A DNA stretch of 26,411 bases from NCBI GenBank assembly GCA_934504065.1, contig CAKSVQ010000017.1:1-26411 (forward strand), written 5' to 3'. Under the pieces are notes generated by a model. The model ran no database searches. It saw only the letters and a program-made list of their open reading frames with translations, and was not told where the DNA came from. This document shows positions 13,347-20,742 of this stretch, piece after piece; the first letter of the stretch is position 1; the number at the start of each line of letters is the position of its first letter. A program made the translations under genes and the position numbers. Source of the stretch: an uncultured Dysosmobacter sp. (GTDB taxonomy: Bacteria; Bacillota; Clostridia; Oscillospirales; Oscillospiraceae).

Positions 13347-15434
13347 TTAAACGCTGAACAGCAGGTCGGAGTAGACGGGGAAGGGCCAGTAGTCCTTGGC
13401 GGTCAGGGTCTCCAGCTTGTCGGTGGTCTCCCGGGCCTTTTCCATGTCGGGGATGATGGTGGCGTGGCAGAAGTCCATGGCCTTCTTGGCGTCGCCGGGC
13501 AGCTTCTCCATGTCCTTTTCCAGCTTGTCGCAGGCGGTCATCAAAGCGTCGGTGAGCTTGGCAATCTCCTTGGCGGTGACGGTCTCGTACTTGCAGGCCG
13601 CGCCCAGCGCGTCCTTGCTGGCGGCACGCTCACACAGGTCGGTGGCATAGCCGGAAACGGCGGGCAGAATATCGTGGCGGATCATATCCACCATGGTGTT
13701 GGCCTCAATGGAAATGACGGTGGTGTAGTTTTCAATATGGATCTCCGCGCGGGCGTTGATCTCTTCCTTGGTGTAGATGCCGTGCTTGACGAAGAGGTCC
13801 ACGTTCTTCTTGGCGGTGTAGACCGGGAGGGCCTCGGCGGTGGAGGCAAGGTTGCACAGTCCGCGCTTTTCGGCCTCCTTCAGCCAGGCATCGTCATAGC
13901 CGTTGCCGTTGAAGATGATGCGCTGATGGTCAGTAAAGGTCTTCTTGATGAGCTTGGCCAGATCGCTCTGGAAGTCCTTGGATTTTTCCAGTTCGTCGGC
14001 GAACTGCTTGAGCTCCTCGGCCATGATGGTGTTCAGGGCGATGTTGGGGCCGGAAATGGACTGGGAGGAGCCCAGCATCCGGAACTCGAACTTGTTGCCG
14101 GTGAAGGCCATGGGAGAGGTGCGGTTGCGGTCGGTGTTGTCCTGCGGGATGGCGGGCAGAACGTCCACGCCGATCTCCAGATTGCGCTTTCCAGCCTCCT
14201 TGAACTCCGTGCCCTTGATGATGGACTGCACCACGCCGTCCAGCTCATCGCCAAGGAAGATGGAGATCACAGCGGGGGGTGCTTCCTGCGCGCCCAGACG
14301 GTGGTCGTTGCCGGGGAAGGCGACGGTGGCCCGCAGGAAGTCCTGATACTCATCCACGCCCTTGATGAAAGCGGAGAGGAACAGCAGGAACTGGGCGTTC
14401 TGGCTGGGGGTGGAGCCGGGCTTGAAGAGGTTTTTGCCCGTGTCGGTGCCGAGGGACCAGTTGTCGTGCTTGCCGGAGCCGTTCACGCCGGCAAAGGGCT
14501 TTTCGTGCAGCAGGCAGACAAGACCATGACGGTCGGCCACCTTCTTCATCAGCTCCATGGCCAGCTGGTTGTGGTCGCAGGCGGTGTTGGCGTCAGAGAA
14601 GATGGGGGCCATCTCATGCTGGGAGGGGGCCACCTCGTTGTGCTTAGTCTTGCTCAGCACGCCCAGCTTCCACAGCTCCTCGTCCAGCTCCTTCATGTAA
14701 GCGGCGACCCGGGGCTTGATGGCGCCGAAGTAGTGGTCGTCCAGCTCCTGCCCGCGGGGGGGCTTGGCGCCGAAGAGGGTGCGGCCGGTCATGCGCAGGT
14801 CCTCGCGCTGGTTGTAAAGCTCCTTGTCGATCAGGAAGTATTCCTGCTCGGGGCCCACCTGCGCGGTGACGCGCTTGGTCTCCGTGTCGCCGAACAGGCG
14901 CAGGATGCGGATGGCCTGACGGCTCACCTCGTCCATGGAGCGCAGCAGGGGGGTCTTCTTATCCAGCGCTTCACCAGAATAGGAGCAGAACACGGTGGGA
15001 ATGCACAAAGAGCCTTCCTTGATGAACGCGAAGGAGGTGGGGTCCCACGCGGTGTAGCCGCGGGCTTCAAAGGTAGCGCGCAGACCGCCGGAGGGGAAGG
15101 AGGACGCGTCGGGCTCGCCGCGCACCAGTTCCTTGCCGGAGAATTCCATGATGATCTTGCCGCCGCCCACAGGGGCGATGAAGCTGTCATGCTTTTCGGC
15201 GGTCACACCGGTCATAGGCTGGAACCAATGGGTGTAATGGGTTGCGCCCTTTTCCACGGCCCACTGCTTCATGGCCTCGGCGATCTCATTGGCGGTGCCG
15301 ATGTCCAGAGAGGTGCCCTCGGTCACGCACTTTTTCCACGCGCCGTAAGAAGCGGAAGAGAGGCGCTCCTTCATGGTCTCTTCGTTGAAAACGAGGCTGC
15401 CGAACAGTTCGGGGAGCTTTTCAGGTGTACTCAT
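13347..15434 (-). CDS. glnA: Glutamine synthetase type III
   Basis: This 695-residue enzyme makes glutamine from glutamate, ammonia and ATP. The length and motifs are those of GSIII (GlnN type), not the 450-residue GSI: PELFGSLVFN near the N-terminus, GWxT-like HWFQPMTG, QVGPEQEYFLID for metal binding, NEVAPSQHEMAPIF, and VNGSGKHDNWSLGTDTGKN with the catalytic loop. I choose ATG 15434: AGGAGG ends 9 bases before it, while the in-frame ATG at 15443 abuts that site. It lies 86 bases downstream of asnB on the same strand, so the two may be partly co-transcribed, but a separate promoter is possible. Glutamine made here is the amide donor for AsnB. Its 3' end faces lrgB and repeat copy A. Confidence 0.95.
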   Translation of the reverse strand: MSTPEKLPELFGSLVFNEETMKERLSSASYGAWKKCVTEGTSLDIGTANEIAEAMKQWAVEKGATHYTHWFQPMTGVTAEKHDSFIAPVGGGKIIMEFSGKELVRGEPDASSFPSGGLRATFEARGYTAWDPTSFAFIKEGSLCIPTVFCSYSGEALDKKTPLLRSMDEVSRQAIRILRLFGDTETKRVTAQVGPEQEYFLIDKELYNQREDLRMTGRTLFGAKPPRGQELDDHYFGAIKPRVAAYMKELDEELWKLGVLSKTKHNEVAPSQHEMAPIFSDANTACDHNQLAMELMKKVADRHGLVCLLHEKPFAGVNGSGKHDNWSLGTDTGKNLFKPGSTPSQNAQFLLFLSAFIKGVDEYQDFLRATVAFPGNDHRLGAQEAPPAVISIFLGDELDGVVQSIIKGTEFKEAGKRNLEIGVDVLPAIPQDNTDRNRTSPMAFTGNKFEFRMLGSSQSISGPNIALNTIMAEELKQFADELEKSKDFQSDLAKLIKKTFTDHQRIIFNGNGYDDAWLKEAEKRGLCNLASTAEALPVYTAKKNVDLFVKHGIYTKEEINARAEIHIENYTTVISIEANTMVDMIRHDILPAVSGYATDLCERAASKDALGAACKYETVTAKEIAKLTDALMTACDKLEKDMEKLPGDAKKAMDFCHATIIPDMEKARETTDKLETLTAKDYWPFPVYSDLLFSV

Positions 15435-15464
15435 ACATTTCATCCTCCTATATTTCTATATAGC

Positions 15465-15492
15465 ATCGTATCATAAAATTGCAGGAATACAA
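15465..15492 (-). promoter_or_regulatory. Possible glnA promoter in the asnB-glnA gap
   Basis: On the minus strand TTGTAT (15492-15487), 16 bases, TACGAT (15470-15465). An imperfect palindrome, ATTGTA-TTCC-TGCAAT, covers the -35 box and could be an operator. Overlapping alternatives (TATGAT, TATATA) exist in this AT-rich 86-base gap. No GlnR-type TGTnA-n7-TnACA site was found by eye. Confidence 0.42.
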
Positions 15493-15520
15493 TAGGTAAT
15501 ACTTCTAACTTTTCCGTTCT

Positions 15521-17104
15521 TTACTTGCCGCTTGCGCCGTAGTTTGCCAAAACGCGGGCGGAGGGATCGTTGACGTTGCAGCCCTCCCAGGACTTGTTGG
15601 GCATCCAGAAGTCCCGGATCATGGCCGCCTGACCAGGATAGTACTTTTCAAAGATCTCCCGGTAGAGCAGGCTTTCCTTGGTGAAGGGAGTGCAGTAATC
15701 ATACTTGCGGCGCAGGGTCTCAAATTCCTCGTCGGTGTAGGTCTCCTCGGCGTAGGCCTTCAGGTCGTCCACCATGGAGTGGCCCACCGCGTCGGAGAAA
15801 GCCGCCTTCTGCCGCCAGAGAATGTCGTCAGGCAGCAGGTGATCCTTTTCAAAGGCGTGGCGCAGCAGATATTTGCCCATGTCATAGGTGTTCATCTTCA
15901 GCTTGGGGTCAATGCGCATCACGTATTTCACAAAGTCTAGATCGCCGAAGGGAACGCGGGCCTCCAGAGAATTCACGGAGATACAGCGGTCGGCCCGCAA
16001 CACGTCGTACATATAAAGCTCGTCCACACGCTTTTTGGCTTCCTCCTGAAAGGCCTGCGCGCTGGGGGCGAAGTCGGTGTATTTATAGCCGAACAGCTCG
16101 TCGCTGATCTCTCCGGTCAGCAGCACCCGCACGTCGGTCTGCTCGTGGATGGCCTTGCAACAAAGGTACATGCCCATGCTGGCCCGGATGGTGGTGATGT
16201 CCCACGTGCCCAGCATGGCGATGACCTCTTCCAGAGAGTCCAGCACCTGCTGGCGGGTCATATAGACCTCGGTGTGGTCGGCACCGATGAAGTCGGCCAC
16301 CTCCCGGGCGTATTTCAAGTCGATGGCGTCCTTATCCATGCCGATGGCAAAGGTGCGGATCTTTTTGCCGAGGATCACCGAACTGATGGCGCACACCAGC
16401 GAGGAATCCAGTCCGCCGGAGAGCAGGAAGCCCAAAGGCGCGTCGGCGTCCAGCCGCTTGTCAACGCCTGCGATGAGCTTGTCGCGGATGTGCTTGCAGG
16501 CGGTTTCCAGATCATCGTCGGAATAGCTGCGCACGGTGGTGAGGTCGGCGTAGCGGACGAACTTGCCGTAAGCGTAATAATGGCCGGGAGGGAAGGGGCA
16601 AACCTCTTTGCAAAGGCCCACCAGGTTCTTGGCCCCGCTGGCGAACATGATCGCGCCGTCCTTATCATAGCCGTAGAACAGGGGGCGAATGCCGATGGGG
16701 TCCCGGGCGGCGATGAGGGAGTCGGTCATGGCATCGTAAATGATCAGGGCGAATTCGGCGTCTAGTCGGGAGAACATGGAAAGTCCGTACTCCCGGAACA
16801 GGGGCAGCAGGATCTCACAGTCGCTCCCGCTCTGGAACTGATAGCCTTTTTCGCTCAGCTGCCGCTTCAGGGGGCGGAAGCCGTAAATCTCGCCGTTGCA
16901 GACCACATAGTCGCCGTCCAGCGCAAATGGCTGCATGCCGGCTTCGGTCAGACCCATGATGGCCAGCCGATGGAAGCAGAGGTAGCCCGACGGCGTTTCA
17001 ACGATGCGGGACATATCCGGCCCGCGGGAAACGGTACGGTCGAAATAGGGGCGAATCTCTTCTTTGGTGTAGGTCTTCTTGGAAAAACCCATGATGGAAC
17101 ACAT
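15521..17104 (-). CDS. asnB: Asparagine synthase, glutamine-hydrolysing
   Basis: The 527-residue enzyme amidates aspartate with ammonia taken from glutamine, using ATP. The N-terminal nucleophile is Cys2 (MCSIMGFSKK). Glutaminase residues appear in SRGPDMSRI, FHRLAIMGL and VCNGEIYGF. The synthetase half has the pyrophosphate loop FLLSGGLDSSL and LTGEISDELFGYKY, then ARVPFGDLDFVKYV. Length is close to the E. coli AsnB. ATG 17104 follows GGAGG at 8 bases and puts Cys at position 2 after Met removal; an in-frame upstream ATG at 17182 runs through the T-box terminator and is rejected. It sits behind an Asn-specific T-box leader, so it should be induced when charged tRNA-Asn falls. glnA follows 86 bases downstream. 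Confidence 0.95.
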   Translation of the reverse strand: MCSIMGFSKKTYTKEEIRPYFDRTVSRGPDMSRIVETPSGYLCFHRLAIMGLTEAGMQPFALDGDYVVCNGEIYGFRPLKRQLSEKGYQFQSGSDCEILLPLFREYGLSMFSRLDAEFALIIYDAMTDSLIAARDPIGIRPLFYGYDKDGAIMFASGAKNLVGLCKEVCPFPPGHYYAYGKFVRYADLTTVRSYSDDDLETACKHIRDKLIAGVDKRLDADAPLGFLLSGGLDSSLVCAISSVILGKKIRTFAIGMDKDAIDLKYAREVADFIGADHTEVYMTRQQVLDSLEEVIAMLGTWDITTIRASMGMYLCCKAIHEQTDVRVLLTGEISDELFGYKYTDFAPSAQAFQEEAKKRVDELYMYDVLRADRCISVNSLEARVPFGDLDFVKYVMRIDPKLKMNTYDMGKYLLRHAFEKDHLLPDDILWRQKAAFSDAVGHSMVDDLKAYAEETYTDEEFETLRRKYDYCTPFTKESLLYREIFEKYYPGQAAMIRDFWMPNKSWEGCNVNDPSARVLANYGASGK

Positions 17105-17124
17105 AATCAGCACCTCCAGATAAT

Positions 17125-17167
17125 AAAAAACGCAGCTACATCCTAATTTTTTAGGACGAATAGCTGC
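17125..17167 (-). terminator. T-box regulated terminator before asnB
   Basis: GCAGCTA (17167-17161) pairs with TAGCTGC (17138-17132), and TCCTAA with TTAGGA inside it; six T follow (17130-17125). It is the OFF structure of the T-box leader, 20 bases before the asnB start. Confidence 0.9.
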
Positions 17168-17396
17168 TATCCGCGGTGCCACCTAATTTACCATCCCCGG
17201 TGAGGGGGTCTGGTCACCTTTCAAGGCTCCAACAAGCCCGTGTGATGTAACGGTCACAACTCGTCGCACTTACTGGCGGGAACCCGCGTTCAGATTGCAG
17301 CTACGGAGTGTTCTTCGCGCAGATTCTCTGGTGCGGAGTTTCCACTCTCCTCCGCTCACTGGACCGAACGTCTGCGGTACTTTTCTCCATCAGCGC
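17125..17396 (-). promoter_or_regulatory. T-box riboswitch, Asn specificity, controlling asnB
   Basis: On the minus strand the leader carries the T-box core GGTGGCACCGCGG (17183-17171). The bulge TGGC can pair with a GCCA tRNA end, fitting a G discriminator base, which tRNA-Asn has. Stem I begins near 17391 with GATGGAGAAAAGTACC, and its 3' side has GAAGAACACTCC, in which AAC (17312-17310), followed by A, is the likely specifier codon for Asn. Specifier, discriminator and downstream gene agree. Binding of uncharged tRNA-Asn should stabilise the antiterminator and switch asnB on. Confidence 0.93.
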
Positions 17397-17424
17397 CTTT
17401 GCCGATGTTTCATTTGTTGTTTGG

Positions 17425-17454
17425 AGTTTACCATTGGGGACGGGCCACTGTCAA
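17425..17454 (-). promoter_or_regulatory. Promoter of the asnB T-box transcript
   Basis: A perfect TTGACA (17454-17449), 18 bases, TAAACT (17430-17425) on the minus strand, about 30 bases ahead of T-box stem I. Between here and 17584 I see no gene. Confidence 0.78.
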
Positions 17455-17584
17455 GAGCAAAATGCATAAAATAAACCGGGCAGATCGCAGGAAATTTCGG
17501 GAGCTTTCGAAGAAAACAGCCAAAAACCGAGGGCGGCGGGCCGGAGAAGAGCGTATTTATGCTACGGGCGAATGGCCGCGTTTG

Positions 17585-17633
17585 AAAAACAATGCGGGCA
17601 CTTTCGCGTCCTTGGCAGGCGGCGAAAGTGCCC
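17585..17633 (-). terminator. Intrinsic terminator of spoVT
   Basis: GGGCACTTTCGC (17633-17622) pairs perfectly with GCGAAAGTGCCC (17607-17596) across a 14-base loop. TTTTT (17589-17585) follows after six bases. It lies 6 bases from the spoVT stop. Confidence 0.78.
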
Positions 17634-17639
17634 GTGCGC

Positions 17640-18182
17640 TCAGCCCTCCATGTGCCGCCCCAGAAAGGCGGAAATGGTCTGGGCCAGCTTGTATTCCGCG
17701 TCGCTGACGGCGCTGCCCGGCTCCGTGTCCACAAACAGCACCAGCCCCAAAAGGTCGCCCTCGGACAAAATGGGGGCGGCCACGGCGGTAGTGAGACGGT
17801 CGTTCCCGTCGCACACGGGGATGGGTGCGCCCTCGCCGCCGTACTGGTAAATGCGGCGGCCGTCCATTACCTGCTCCAGCTCTGCCGTGATGCGCTTACC
17901 CAGCAGTTCCCGCTTGGCTCCGCCTGCCACGGCGATCACCGTGTCCCGGTCGGTCACGGCGCAGACGCGCCCGGTGGAGCGGCTCATGGTTTCGCAGAGC
18001 TGCCCGGCAAAGTCCTCCACACCGCCCAGCAGTGAGTATTTTTTAAAAATGACCTCCCCGTCTCGGCTGGTATAGATTTCCAATGGGTCGCCCTCGCGGA
18101 TGCGCATGGTGCGGCGGATCTCCTTGGGGATCACCACGCGGCCGAGGTCATCGATCCGCCGCACAATTCCAGTTGCCTTCAT
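17640..18182 (-). CDS. spoVT: Stage V sporulation protein T, AbrB-type regulator with GAF-like domain
   Basis: The 180-residue protein has an N-terminal SpoVT-AbrB DNA-binding swapped-hairpin domain (residues 1-50: MKATGIVRRIDDLGRVVIPK then EIRRTMRIREGDPLEIY) and a GAF-like C-terminal domain (about 56-178). SpoVT controls forespore gene expression under and with sigma G in Bacillus, and length (178 there) and domain order match well. ATG 18182 follows AAGGAG at 8 bases; the frame extends to 18218 but without a ribosome site. A sigma-G-like promoter lies 41-69 bases upstream. It points to an endospore-forming host, or one retaining sporulation genes. The adjacent DUF1576 gene is on the same strand upstream, separated by a weak terminator. 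Confidence 0.94.
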   Translation of the reverse strand: MKATGIVRRIDDLGRVVIPKEIRRTMRIREGDPLEIYTSRDGEVIFKKYSLLGGVEDFAGQLCETMSRSTGRVCAVTDRDTVIAVAGGAKRELLGKRITAELEQVMDGRRIYQYGGEGAPIPVCDGNDRLTTAVAAPILSEGDLLGLVLFVDTEPGSAVSDAEYKLAQTISAFLGRHMEG

Positions 18183-18222
18183 ATTGAAAACTCCTTTTTG
18201 TGAATTACAGGCTGACAACTGG

Positions 18223-18251
18223 TAGTATCCTCAATATTTTCCGCCTTATGC
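18223..18251 (-). promoter_or_regulatory. Sigma-G-like promoter of spoVT
   Basis: On the minus strand GCATA (18251-18247), 17 bases, GATACTA (18229-18223). This compares with the Bacillus forespore sigma-G pattern gnATr, 17-18 bases, CATnnTA, with one mismatch in the -10. No good housekeeping promoter is seen in the gap. Support comes from the known sigma-G control of spoVT. Confidence 0.62.
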
Positions 18252-18298
18252 TGCTGTGGCGGCTGGGCGGGGCTGGTAAATTATGAAAAGGCAAGCAA

Positions 18299-18322
18299 AC
18301 GCGGCGGTGCTTTTTGCCGCGT
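18299..18322 (-). terminator. Weak terminator after the DUF1576 gene
   Basis: ACGCGGC (18322-18316) pairs with GCCGCGT (18305-18299) across a 10-base A-rich loop, followed on the minus strand by TTGCTTGCCTTTTC, a broken T-run. It begins 7 bases after the stop codon. Confidence 0.5.
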
Positions 18323-18329
18323 GGGCGAA

Positions 18330-19736
18330 TTACTGCTCTTCGTCCGGGAGGTCGGGGAAAACGCCGGGGGCGGAAGGACCGCCCGCAGGCTTTTCCAGCT
18401 TATCGTGGTCTTTGCTGTGGGTGCGCCAACTGGAGGTATCGATGGGCTTGCTCTCTTCAAAGAGGTCGTAATAGTCCTCGTCCCGCAGCTTGGGGCGGCG
18501 GTGGCGGGCAATGGCGGTGATGGTGGGATAGAGCACGATGGCGATCAGGCCGCCGGAAAACCCGTTGTTATAAAGATTCAGGCCCGCCACCGGACCGCCG
18601 GTCTGCAATACCAGCGCGGAGTGGATGAAGCCTGCAAGGATGCCGTAGCCCCAGCCGAAGTGCCCCGCGATGGGGGCCAGCGTTGTGCCGAACAGCCCGG
18701 CAAGCTGCAGCGAGGGATAGTCCGGCGTATAGTGCATCCCATAAGCCCCCAGCGCCACGCCCACCATGACCGGAAGAATGTTGAAAGCGTGCTTGCCGAA
18801 GGCGGAAAAGCCCATGATGGTGAAAATGCCGCCCAGCGTGGGGCCGTTGAGGTCGCCGCCCACGGCGAAGATATACAGCATCCCCAGAAGCCCGTTGATG
18901 CCCATGTTGACAAACACCGGGCCTGCGCCGAACATTCTCAAATAGTCGCTGGGGGCGCGGCCCGTGGTGGAGAGCAGACGGCGATAGCCTGCCCACACCG
19001 CCCAGGGGGGCGTTCCCGTGCTGAAAAATCCGGTGAGGATGGACGTGGAGCAGAGCACCAGCACCACGATGGCAAAGGTGCGGTTATAGTTCCGCGCCCA
19101 GTAAAGCGCGGAGTCCGGATGGTCGCCGAAGGCCGTGAGGATGGGCACGATCATCATGGCCAGCAGGCCGCAGGCAAAGCCCATGTTGTAAAGGTTCATG
19201 CCGTTTTGGATCTTATAGGTGTACGCCGAGAGGGAGGGCAGCACAAAGCCGATGATAATGCCCGTCAAAAGTCCCAGCGGCAGGCTGGCGTGGATGCTGC
19301 CCAGCGCCATATAGCTTACCAGCGGCGCTAGGGAGGTGGCCAGCAGGGAGACGGAGGCATATTTGGCAAAGGGTTCTTTCTGGTAGCGGGCGTAGAGCCA
19401 CGTGCCGAAGATGATGGGCCAGATGTTCAGCACGTTTTTGCCGAAGAGGGAGAAGCCCGCCATCAATCCGATCTCTACCATGGTAAAGCCGTTGAAAGGG
19501 TCGCCGGAAAACTTGATGATGAGGATGGAGATGATGGTCACAAGGCCGGAATTGACCAGTGTGGCGCCGACTCCGGCAATATAGACATAATCGGTGATGA
19601 GCAGGTCCTGCATGGTGACGATGTGGTACAGGCCCGGCAGAATGTTGGCCGGATCGTCCAGTGCCACGCCCAGCAGGATCAGCAGAATGGAAGCGATCAT
19701 GGTGCCGGGAAAAATTTCTTCATATCGGTTTTGCAA
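18330..19736 (-). CDS. DUF1576 family multi-pass membrane protein of unknown function
   Basis: The 468-residue protein has about 11-12 hydrophobic segments and a charged cytoplasmic tail of about 60 residues (from ARHRRPKLRDEDYYDLF). I recognise the DUF1576 pattern; no substrate is known to me. The two halves are related: GLMAGFSLFGKNVLNIWPII in the first half matches IMGFSAFGKHAFNILPVM in the second, and MNLYNMGFACGLLAMMIVP matches LNLYNNGFSGGLIAIVLYP. This points to an internal duplication typical of transporters. The start is TTG 19736, since AAGGAGG lies 7 bases upstream and no ATG lies nearby; the promoter 40-69 bases upstream fits. It stands alone, upstream of spoVT on the same strand, so a link to sporulation is possible but unproved. 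Confidence 0.82.
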   Translation of the reverse strand: MQNRYEEIFPGTMIASILLILLGVALDDPANILPGLYHIVTMQDLLITDYVYIAGVGATLVNSGLVTIISILIIKFSGDPFNGFTMVEIGLMAGFSLFGKNVLNIWPIIFGTWLYARYQKEPFAKYASVSLLATSLAPLVSYMALGSIHASLPLGLLTGIIIGFVLPSLSAYTYKIQNGMNLYNMGFACGLLAMMIVPILTAFGDHPDSALYWARNYNRTFAIVVLVLCSTSILTGFFSTGTPPWAVWAGYRRLLSTTGRAPSDYLRMFGAGPVFVNMGINGLLGMLYIFAVGGDLNGPTLGGIFTIMGFSAFGKHAFNILPVMVGVALGAYGMHYTPDYPSLQLAGLFGTTLAPIAGHFGWGYGILAGFIHSALVLQTGGPVAGLNLYNNGFSGGLIAIVLYPTITAIARHRRPKLRDEDYYDLFEESKPIDTSSWRTHSKDHDKLEKPAGGPSAPGVFPDLPDEEQ

Positions 19737-19775
19737 AAGACGCCCTCCTTAGAAAGATAATATTTTCACAACTTT

Positions 19776-19805
19776 ATTATAAGGGGCGGCCTGTATGGAT
19801 GGCAA
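19776..19805 (-). promoter_or_regulatory. Promoter of the DUF1576 gene
   Basis: TTGCCA (19805-19800), 18 bases, and a perfect TATAAT (19781-19776) on the minus strand, about 40 bases ahead of the TTG start. Confidence 0.8.
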
Positions 19806-19913
19806 GAAAAATCTGCGTCCGGTGGGAGGAAAGTTTTCACATCACCGATCAGAGCCGATGGAGAGCACGCGGGGCGGCACCGGAGCAAAAATGGGAAAAT
19901 ACACAAAATGCGC

Positions 19914-19942
19914 TTGACGAAAACGCTTGCGTGATGTATACA
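19914..19942 (+). promoter_or_regulatory. Promoter of the HIT protein gene
   Basis: TTGACG (19914-19919), 17 bases, TATACA (19937-19942), 37 bases ahead of the start codon. Confidence 0.78.
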
Positions 19943-19978
19943 TAGACATATCCATTCTACATTCAGGAGGAATTTTCC

Positions 19979-20401
19979 ATGGGCTGCTTTTACTGCGATG
20001 CACACCACGAAGGCCGGGAGGCTATTATGTTCAAGGTCGGCGAGATGAAGGCCGGCGTGCTGTACCTGTTCAAGGATCAGGCGCACAAGGGGCGCTGCGT
20101 GCTGGCGCTGAAAAGCCATAAAAAGGAACTTTGCGAATGCGGCGCGCAGGAGCGGGCGGACTTTGCGGAGGATCTGGCCCGGGCGTCCGGTGCGGTAAAG
20201 GAGCTGTGGGGCTGCACCAAGCTGAACCTTGCTTCCTTTGGTGACGCCAATCCCCATCTGCATTTCCATATCGTGCCCAAGTATGAGGGCGGCTTTGAGT
20301 TTGGCGGCAACTTCCAGATCACCAACCCCGAGCCGAAGCTGCTCAGCGACGGAGAGTATCAGGAAATGATCGCCGCGCTGAAGGAAAAGCTGGGCATCTA
20401 A
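19979..20401 (+). CDS. HIT family nucleotide-binding protein
   Basis: The 140-residue protein carries the histidine triad NPHLHFHIVPKY (91-102, His93, His95, His97), which in this superfamily hydrolyses or transfers nucleotide phosphoramidates and related compounds. The N-terminus CFYC (3-6) plus His9 and His10 is a potential metal-binding group often found in bacterial HIT proteins. A Gln/Glu-rich C-terminus completes a normal HIT length. ATG 19979 follows AGGAGG at 8 bases. Substrate is unknown. The repeat copy B begins only 6 bases after its stop codon and lies ahead of the terminator, so the repeat is predicted to be transcribed as its 3' untranslated region. Confidence 0.92.
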   Translation: MGCFYCDAHHEGREAIMFKVGEMKAGVLYLFKDQAHKGRCVLALKSHKKELCECGAQERADFAEDLARASGAVKELWGCTKLNLASFGDANPHLHFHIVPKYEGGFEFGGNFQITNPEPKLLSDGEYQEMIAALKEKLGI

Positions 20402-20407
20402 AAGTAT

Positions 20408-20593
20408 TCGACCAAGTGGCAAAAAGCCACTTGGTCGAGAAAGCTTCGCTGCGCTCTGCGCCTCGGTTGGCCGCGATGCGGCCAATTCGACGCTCGCTTC
20501 GCGCAAAGTGTTTTCTGCCACGCACATGTCGCGGCAGAAAACGGATTTCACAGCTTTCACGTCTGCGGACGTGAAACTCTGCGAGGCTTTTTT
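20408..20593 (+). repeat. Structured dispersed repeat, copy B
   Basis: Same architecture as copy A: P1 TCGACCAAGTGGC with perfect partner (20408-20438, loop AAAAA); GCCTCG (20460-20465) complementary to CGAGGC (20582-20587); P2 TTGGCCGC/GCGGCCAA (20467-20485); P3 TTTTCTGCC/GGCAGAAAA (20511-20541) with the same 13-base loop as A; P4 TTTCACGTC/GACGTGAAA (20555-20576) with loop TGCG; tail GCGAGGCTTTTTT. It sits between the HIT stop codon and the terminator at 20604. The 341-base gap 20402-20742 contains only this, the terminator and the pyk promoter. Confidence 0.92.
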
Positions 20594-20603
20594 CGACTGC
20601 CTC

Positions 20604-20634
20604 AAAACCTCCCGATCGGGAGGTTTTGTTGTTT
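20604..20634 (+). terminator. Intrinsic terminator after repeat copy B
   Basis: A perfect palindrome, AAAACCTCCC (20604-20613), GATC, GGGAGGTTTT (20618-20627), followed by GTTGTTT. It ends the HIT transcript after the repeat. Confidence 0.88.
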
Positions 20635-20661
20635 CTTCTTCATTTTTTTACATTCCCGCTC

Positions 20662-20690
20662 TTTCGCGGCGGATGGAGATGTGCTACACT
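20662..20690 (+). promoter_or_regulatory. Probable pyk promoter
   Basis: TACACT (20685-20690) preceded by TGC is an extended -10; 17 bases upstream TTTCGC (20662-20667) is a poor -35. The pyk start is 52 bases downstream. Confidence 0.55.
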
Positions 20691-20742
20691 ACCTCTGGAA
20701 GGAAAACAGGAACCGACAACGGAGGGAAAGGTGGAACCGTAC

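Noticed and set aside
13323..15476. Very long open frame (about 717 codons) antisense to glnA, and a similar one of about 620 codons antisense to pyk at 20689-22557
   Set aside because: GC-rich codon bias of the true gene opens the opposite frame; products are low-complexity in Gly/Val/His, match no family I know, and the sense frames are unambiguous enzymes.
17399..17707. Plus-strand frame of 102 codons between the asnB promoter and spoVT
   Set aside because: It starts inside the T-box leader, crosses the spoVT terminator on the opposite strand, has no ribosome site and no recognisable domain.
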